A stretch of DNA of 16,168 nucleotides, from contig JBIKMC010000049.1 of the NCBI GenBank assembly GCA_044359405.1, positions 1 to 16,168 on the forward strand, written 5' to 3'. Source of the DNA: SYIM01 sp044359405. Its GTDB lineage: Bacteria > Pseudomonadota > Gammaproteobacteria > Burkholderiales > Burkholderiaceae_E. Shown one piece after another: positions 14,065 to 16,168 of the stretch. The notes below the pieces were generated by a model. The model did no database searches. It saw nothing but the letters and a program-made list of their open reading frames with translations, and had not been told where the DNA came from. A program made the translations under genes and the position numbers. Position 1 is the stretch's first letter, and each line of letters starts with the position of its first letter.

Positions 14065-15285
14065 TCAGTCCTTCGGACGCATCGCTGCGACTTCAGCATC
14101 GGTGGGTTGCACCGTCGCCCCGTCGAAGTACCGGAAGTCACGCATGGTGCCGCGGCCATTGACCACCGTGGTGCGGCCCACGTAAGCGCCCAGGGTGGAC
14201 TGATGGTCCTGTGGCCGGAACATCACCTTGCCCATCGGCGTGTCGAAACTCAGACCGCGGAAAGCGGTGATCATCTTCTCGGTATCGGGGCCACCCGCCT
14301 TCTTCAATCCGGCCACCACCGCCTGCACGGACACATAGCCGACGATGGATCCGAGGCGCGGATAATCGTTGTACTTGGCTCGATAGGCGTCGACAAAGGT
14401 CTTGTGCTCGGGCGTATTGATGCGGTCCCATGGGTAACCCGTAACCAGCCAACCCTCCGGCGCCTCATCTTTGAGCGGGTCGATGTACTCAGGCTCACCG
14501 GTCAGCAGGCTGACCACTTCGCGACCCTTGAACAGGCCGCGTGTATTGCCTTCACGAACAAACTTGGCCAGATCAGCACCAAACAGCACATTGAAAATCG
14601 CGTCGGGCTTCATGTCGGCCAAGGCCTGGACGACAGCACCCGCATCCACCTTACCCAGCGCGGGAGCCTGCTCACCCACGAACTCGACGTCCGGCTGCGC
14701 TTTTTTGAGCAGCGTCTTGAAGCTGGCGGCCGCCGACTGCCCATACTCGTAATTGGGATAGACGATAGCCCAGCGCTTTTTCTTCCAGGTTGCAGCCTCG
14801 GGTACCAGCATGGCGGTCTGCATGTAGGTGGAAGCCCGCAGACGGAAGGTGTAGCGGTTACCGTTCTGCCAGACGATCTTGTCGGTCAGGGGCTCGGACG
14901 CGAGGAAGAAAATTTTCTTCTGCTTGGCAAAGTCGGTGAGCGCCAGACCGATATGGGACAGAAAACCGCCCACGAGGAAGTCAACTCGTTCGCGGCTTAC
15001 CAATTCTTCGGCGACCCGAACCGCATCCCCAGGATTGCCGCCATCATCGCGGGCAATGATCTCAATCTTGCGGCCGTTGATGCCCCCGGCCGCATTCGCC
15101 TGCTCAAGAGCCAGTTCCCAGCCGCGCTTGTAGGGCTCTAAAAAGGCGGGCTGAGCCTTGTAGCTATTGATTTCGCCCACACGAATGGGGCCCGACTGGG
15201 CCAGCGCTGCCAGTGGCGCCATGCCCGACAGGGTTGCCGCCGCGGCGGGCGCCATCGATGCGGCTAGAAAATCACGCTTTTTCAT
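14065..15285 (-). CDS. ABC transporter periplasmic substrate-binding protein (branched-chain amino acid/amide type, Peripla_BP_6)
   Basis: The 406-residue binding protein captures the substrate in the periplasm for the fused permease. Its export signal is MKKRDFLAASMAPAAAATLSG through PLAALA, with probable cleavage before QSGPIRVG (about residue 30); the KKRDFL start is only weakly Tat-like. The mature part starts with the type I binding fold typical of the family: a first strand RVGEINSYKA, then YKRGWELALEQANAAGGINGRKIEIIARDDGGNPGDAVRVAEELVSRERVDFLVGG. I chose the ATG at 15285 because GGAGGAG stands six bases upstream; the longer frame to 15360 would run into the Rieske gene. Aromatic residues in the cleft region cannot be assigned to a ligand by eye. 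Homologues include binding proteins for aromatic acids and amides as well as amino acids. Confidence 0.92.
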   Translation of the reverse strand: MKKRDFLAASMAPAAAATLSGMAPLAALAQSGPIRVGEINSYKAQPAFLEPYKRGWELALEQANAAGGINGRKIEIIARDDGGNPGDAVRVAEELVSRERVDFLVGGFLSHIGLALTDFAKQKKIFFLASEPLTDKIVWQNGNRYTFRLRASTYMQTAMLVPEAATWKKKRWAIVYPNYEYGQSAAASFKTLLKKAQPDVEFVGEQAPALGKVDAGAVVQALADMKPDAIFNVLFGADLAKFVREGNTRGLFKGREVVSLLTGEPEYIDPLKDEAPEGWLVTGYPWDRINTPEHKTFVDAYRAKYNDYPRLGSIVGYVSVQAVVAGLKKAGGPDTEKMITAFRGLSFDTPMGKVMFRPQDHQSTLGAYVGRTTVVNGRGTMRDFRYFDGATVQPTDAEVAAMRPKD

Positions 15286-15326
15286 GAGATCTCCTCCAGA
15301 TTTTTGACTGCTTGGTTTTAACGGTG

Positions 15327-15351
15327 AAAAAAATTCAGGCGGACTGCGCCT
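15327..15351 (-). terminator. Terminator-like hairpin at the end of the Rieske gene
   Basis: On the minus strand, AGGCG and CGCCT form five pairs around a CAGTC loop (15337-15351). After GAA comes a run of seven T (15333-15327). The stem includes the last codons and the start of the stop codon of the oxygenase gene. The stem is short, so termination would be partial, letting the oxygenase be uncoupled in level from the transporter genes downstream. Confidence 0.45.
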
Positions 15352-16168
15352 CCTGAGCAATCAGTTGCGTCAGCGTACGGTGCAGGCGTGCGCCGCCGGC
15401 GTCAAGAGCCAGATGAACGGGTTTGTCGATGACGGGGTCGGCTGCCGCTTTCTGAATGGCTTCAAGAATCGCCTTGTCTTCGTCAAACGCCGTGATGAAC
15501 TGCGCCGTGATCTCCTGGCTGACCGCCTCGTCGTCGGCAGCAAAATTGCGCAACTGACACCAGAAGTAGTGCGTCGAGGTGGGCGTCTCGGGCGTGAGGA
15601 AGTGATTGGAATACATCCGAAGGCCCGACTGGCGCGCGGCTTCAGACTCACCGGTTCCAGGCGGATGCGCGCCAAAATCAACCACGTTGATCGAGGGGGC
15701 GTACCACCAGTAGTACTGCCAACGATCGACGTTACCGGGCCAGCGACCAAATCGCTGCAGAATGGGCGCCGCCGGCGAGTTACGCGTCCAGCGCTTGACC
15801 AAAATCGTGTTGCCGTCCTGGGTGGTCTCAATGGGAATATCGGCCATGGCGGCCGTACCCAGGGTCGACTGGTGCACATAGGTGACATGCACCGGGTCGA
15901 GCAGGTTTTCGGCAAGCAGGCGATAGTCGGCACACACATGGGTGTAGGGGCCGATATTCAGACCCCACCCCGGTTTTCCCCAGGGCAGACGATCGAACAG
16001 CAGTGCCGGATCGGCCATGTGCTGATCGCCCATCCAGATCCAGATCATGTCCCAGTGCTCGACCACTGCGTAGGCGGGCAGATTGGCCTCGGGCGGAATA
16101 CGCGACTGCGCAGGTGCTTTCACGCAACGGCCATCCGGGCCGAAGGTAAGCCCGTGATAACCGCATTG
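15335..16168 (-). CDS. Rieske [2Fe-2S] aromatic oxygenase, VanA-like alpha subunit (5' partial)
   Basis: The frame is open to the window edge, so the N-terminus with the first Cys-x-His pair is missing; 277 residues are visible. They begin with the second half of the Rieske site, C2-x2-H5 in CGYHGLTFGPDG, showing that the GTG at 16123 is not the start. The catalytic domain has the mononuclear iron motif N88-LLD91-PVH94-VTYVH99, with a C-terminal Asp in FDEDK (about 229-231). This arrangement is that of single-component-oxygenase Rieske monooxygenases such as vanillate O-demethylase VanA and dicamba demethylase, which need a separate reductase. No reductase is in the window. It lies 49 bases upstream of the binding-protein gene and is the first visible gene of the catabolic operon. 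Likely reactions are hydroxylation or O/N-dealkylation of an aromatic or heterocyclic acid. Confidence 0.9.
   Translation of the reverse strand, partial: QCGYHGLTFGPDGRCVKAPAQSRIPPEANLPAYAVVEHWDMIWIWMGDQHMADPALLFDRLPWGKPGWGLNIGPYTHVCADYRLLAENLLDPVHVTYVHQSTLGTAAMADIPIETTQDGNTILVKRWTRNSPAAPILQRFGRWPGNVDRWQYYWWYAPSINVVDFGAHPPGTGESEAARQSGLRMYSNHFLTPETPTSTHYFWCQLRNFAADDEAVSQEITAQFITAFDEDKAILEAIQKAAADPVIDKPVHLALDAGGARLHRTLTQLIAQEAQSA

Noticed and set aside
14107..15141. 344-codon open frame on the plus strand
   Set aside because: Antisense of the substrate-binding protein gene, which has a signal peptide and strong ribosome site.
15286..15360. 25-residue extension of the substrate-binding protein
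   Set aside because: It would bury the GGAGGAG ribosome site in coding sequence and put a non-signal stretch before a clear signal peptide.

Overview
This is a GC-rich, densely packed bacterial window. Gene types (SulP permease, FCD-type GntR regulator, VanA-like Rieske oxygenase, LivFGHM-type ABC transporter, polyhydroxyalkanoate granule-region protein) and the family resemblances suggest a betaproteobacterium, most likely of the order Burkholderiales. That assignment is inference; the window contains no rRNA or other phylogenetic marker. I saw no tRNA, rRNA, CRISPR array, transposase or integrase.

Layout. (1) Positions 1-458, plus strand: the 3' end of a SulP anion permease with its STAS domain. 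(2) Positions 534-3466, plus strand: a compact three-gene unit consisting of an FCD-type GntR regulator, a phytanoyl-CoA dioxygenase/EctD-like Fe(II)/2-oxoglutarate oxygenase, and a Rossmann-SAF 'homoserine dehydrogenase-like' oxidoreductase. In front of it are a good sigma70-type promoter and a TGTATACA palindrome that looks like the GntR operator. (3) Positions 16168 down to 3512, minus strand: twelve genes all read the same way, with no gap over 124 bases and several 1-4 base overlaps. In transcription order they are: Rieske oxygenase (cut by the window edge), periplasmic binding protein, fused LivH-LivM permease, LivG, LivF, two tandem paralogues of the 'amino acid synthesis' family (PF06684/DUF1185), an enamidase-like amidohydrolase, a TetR regulator, nicotinate phosphoribosyltransferase, a D-2-hydroxyacid dehydrogenase, a PHA-system small protein and a putative Na+/H+ antiporter. 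The two blocks converge at 3466/3512.

How the genes may work together. The right part of the minus-strand block has the form of an uptake-and-degradation module: a high-affinity ABC importer, an oxygenase, two uncharacterised small proteins of one family, and an amidohydrolase that resembles the enamidase of anaerobic nicotinate breakdown. I infer that it handles a cyclic amide, lactam or N-heterocyclic acid. The nicotinate phosphoribosyltransferase nearby fits a pyridine theme but may simply be NAD salvage. The left part of that block (pncB to antiporter) looks more like housekeeping genes. The plus-strand trio looks like a separate, locally controlled hydroxylation/oxidation module of unknown substrate.
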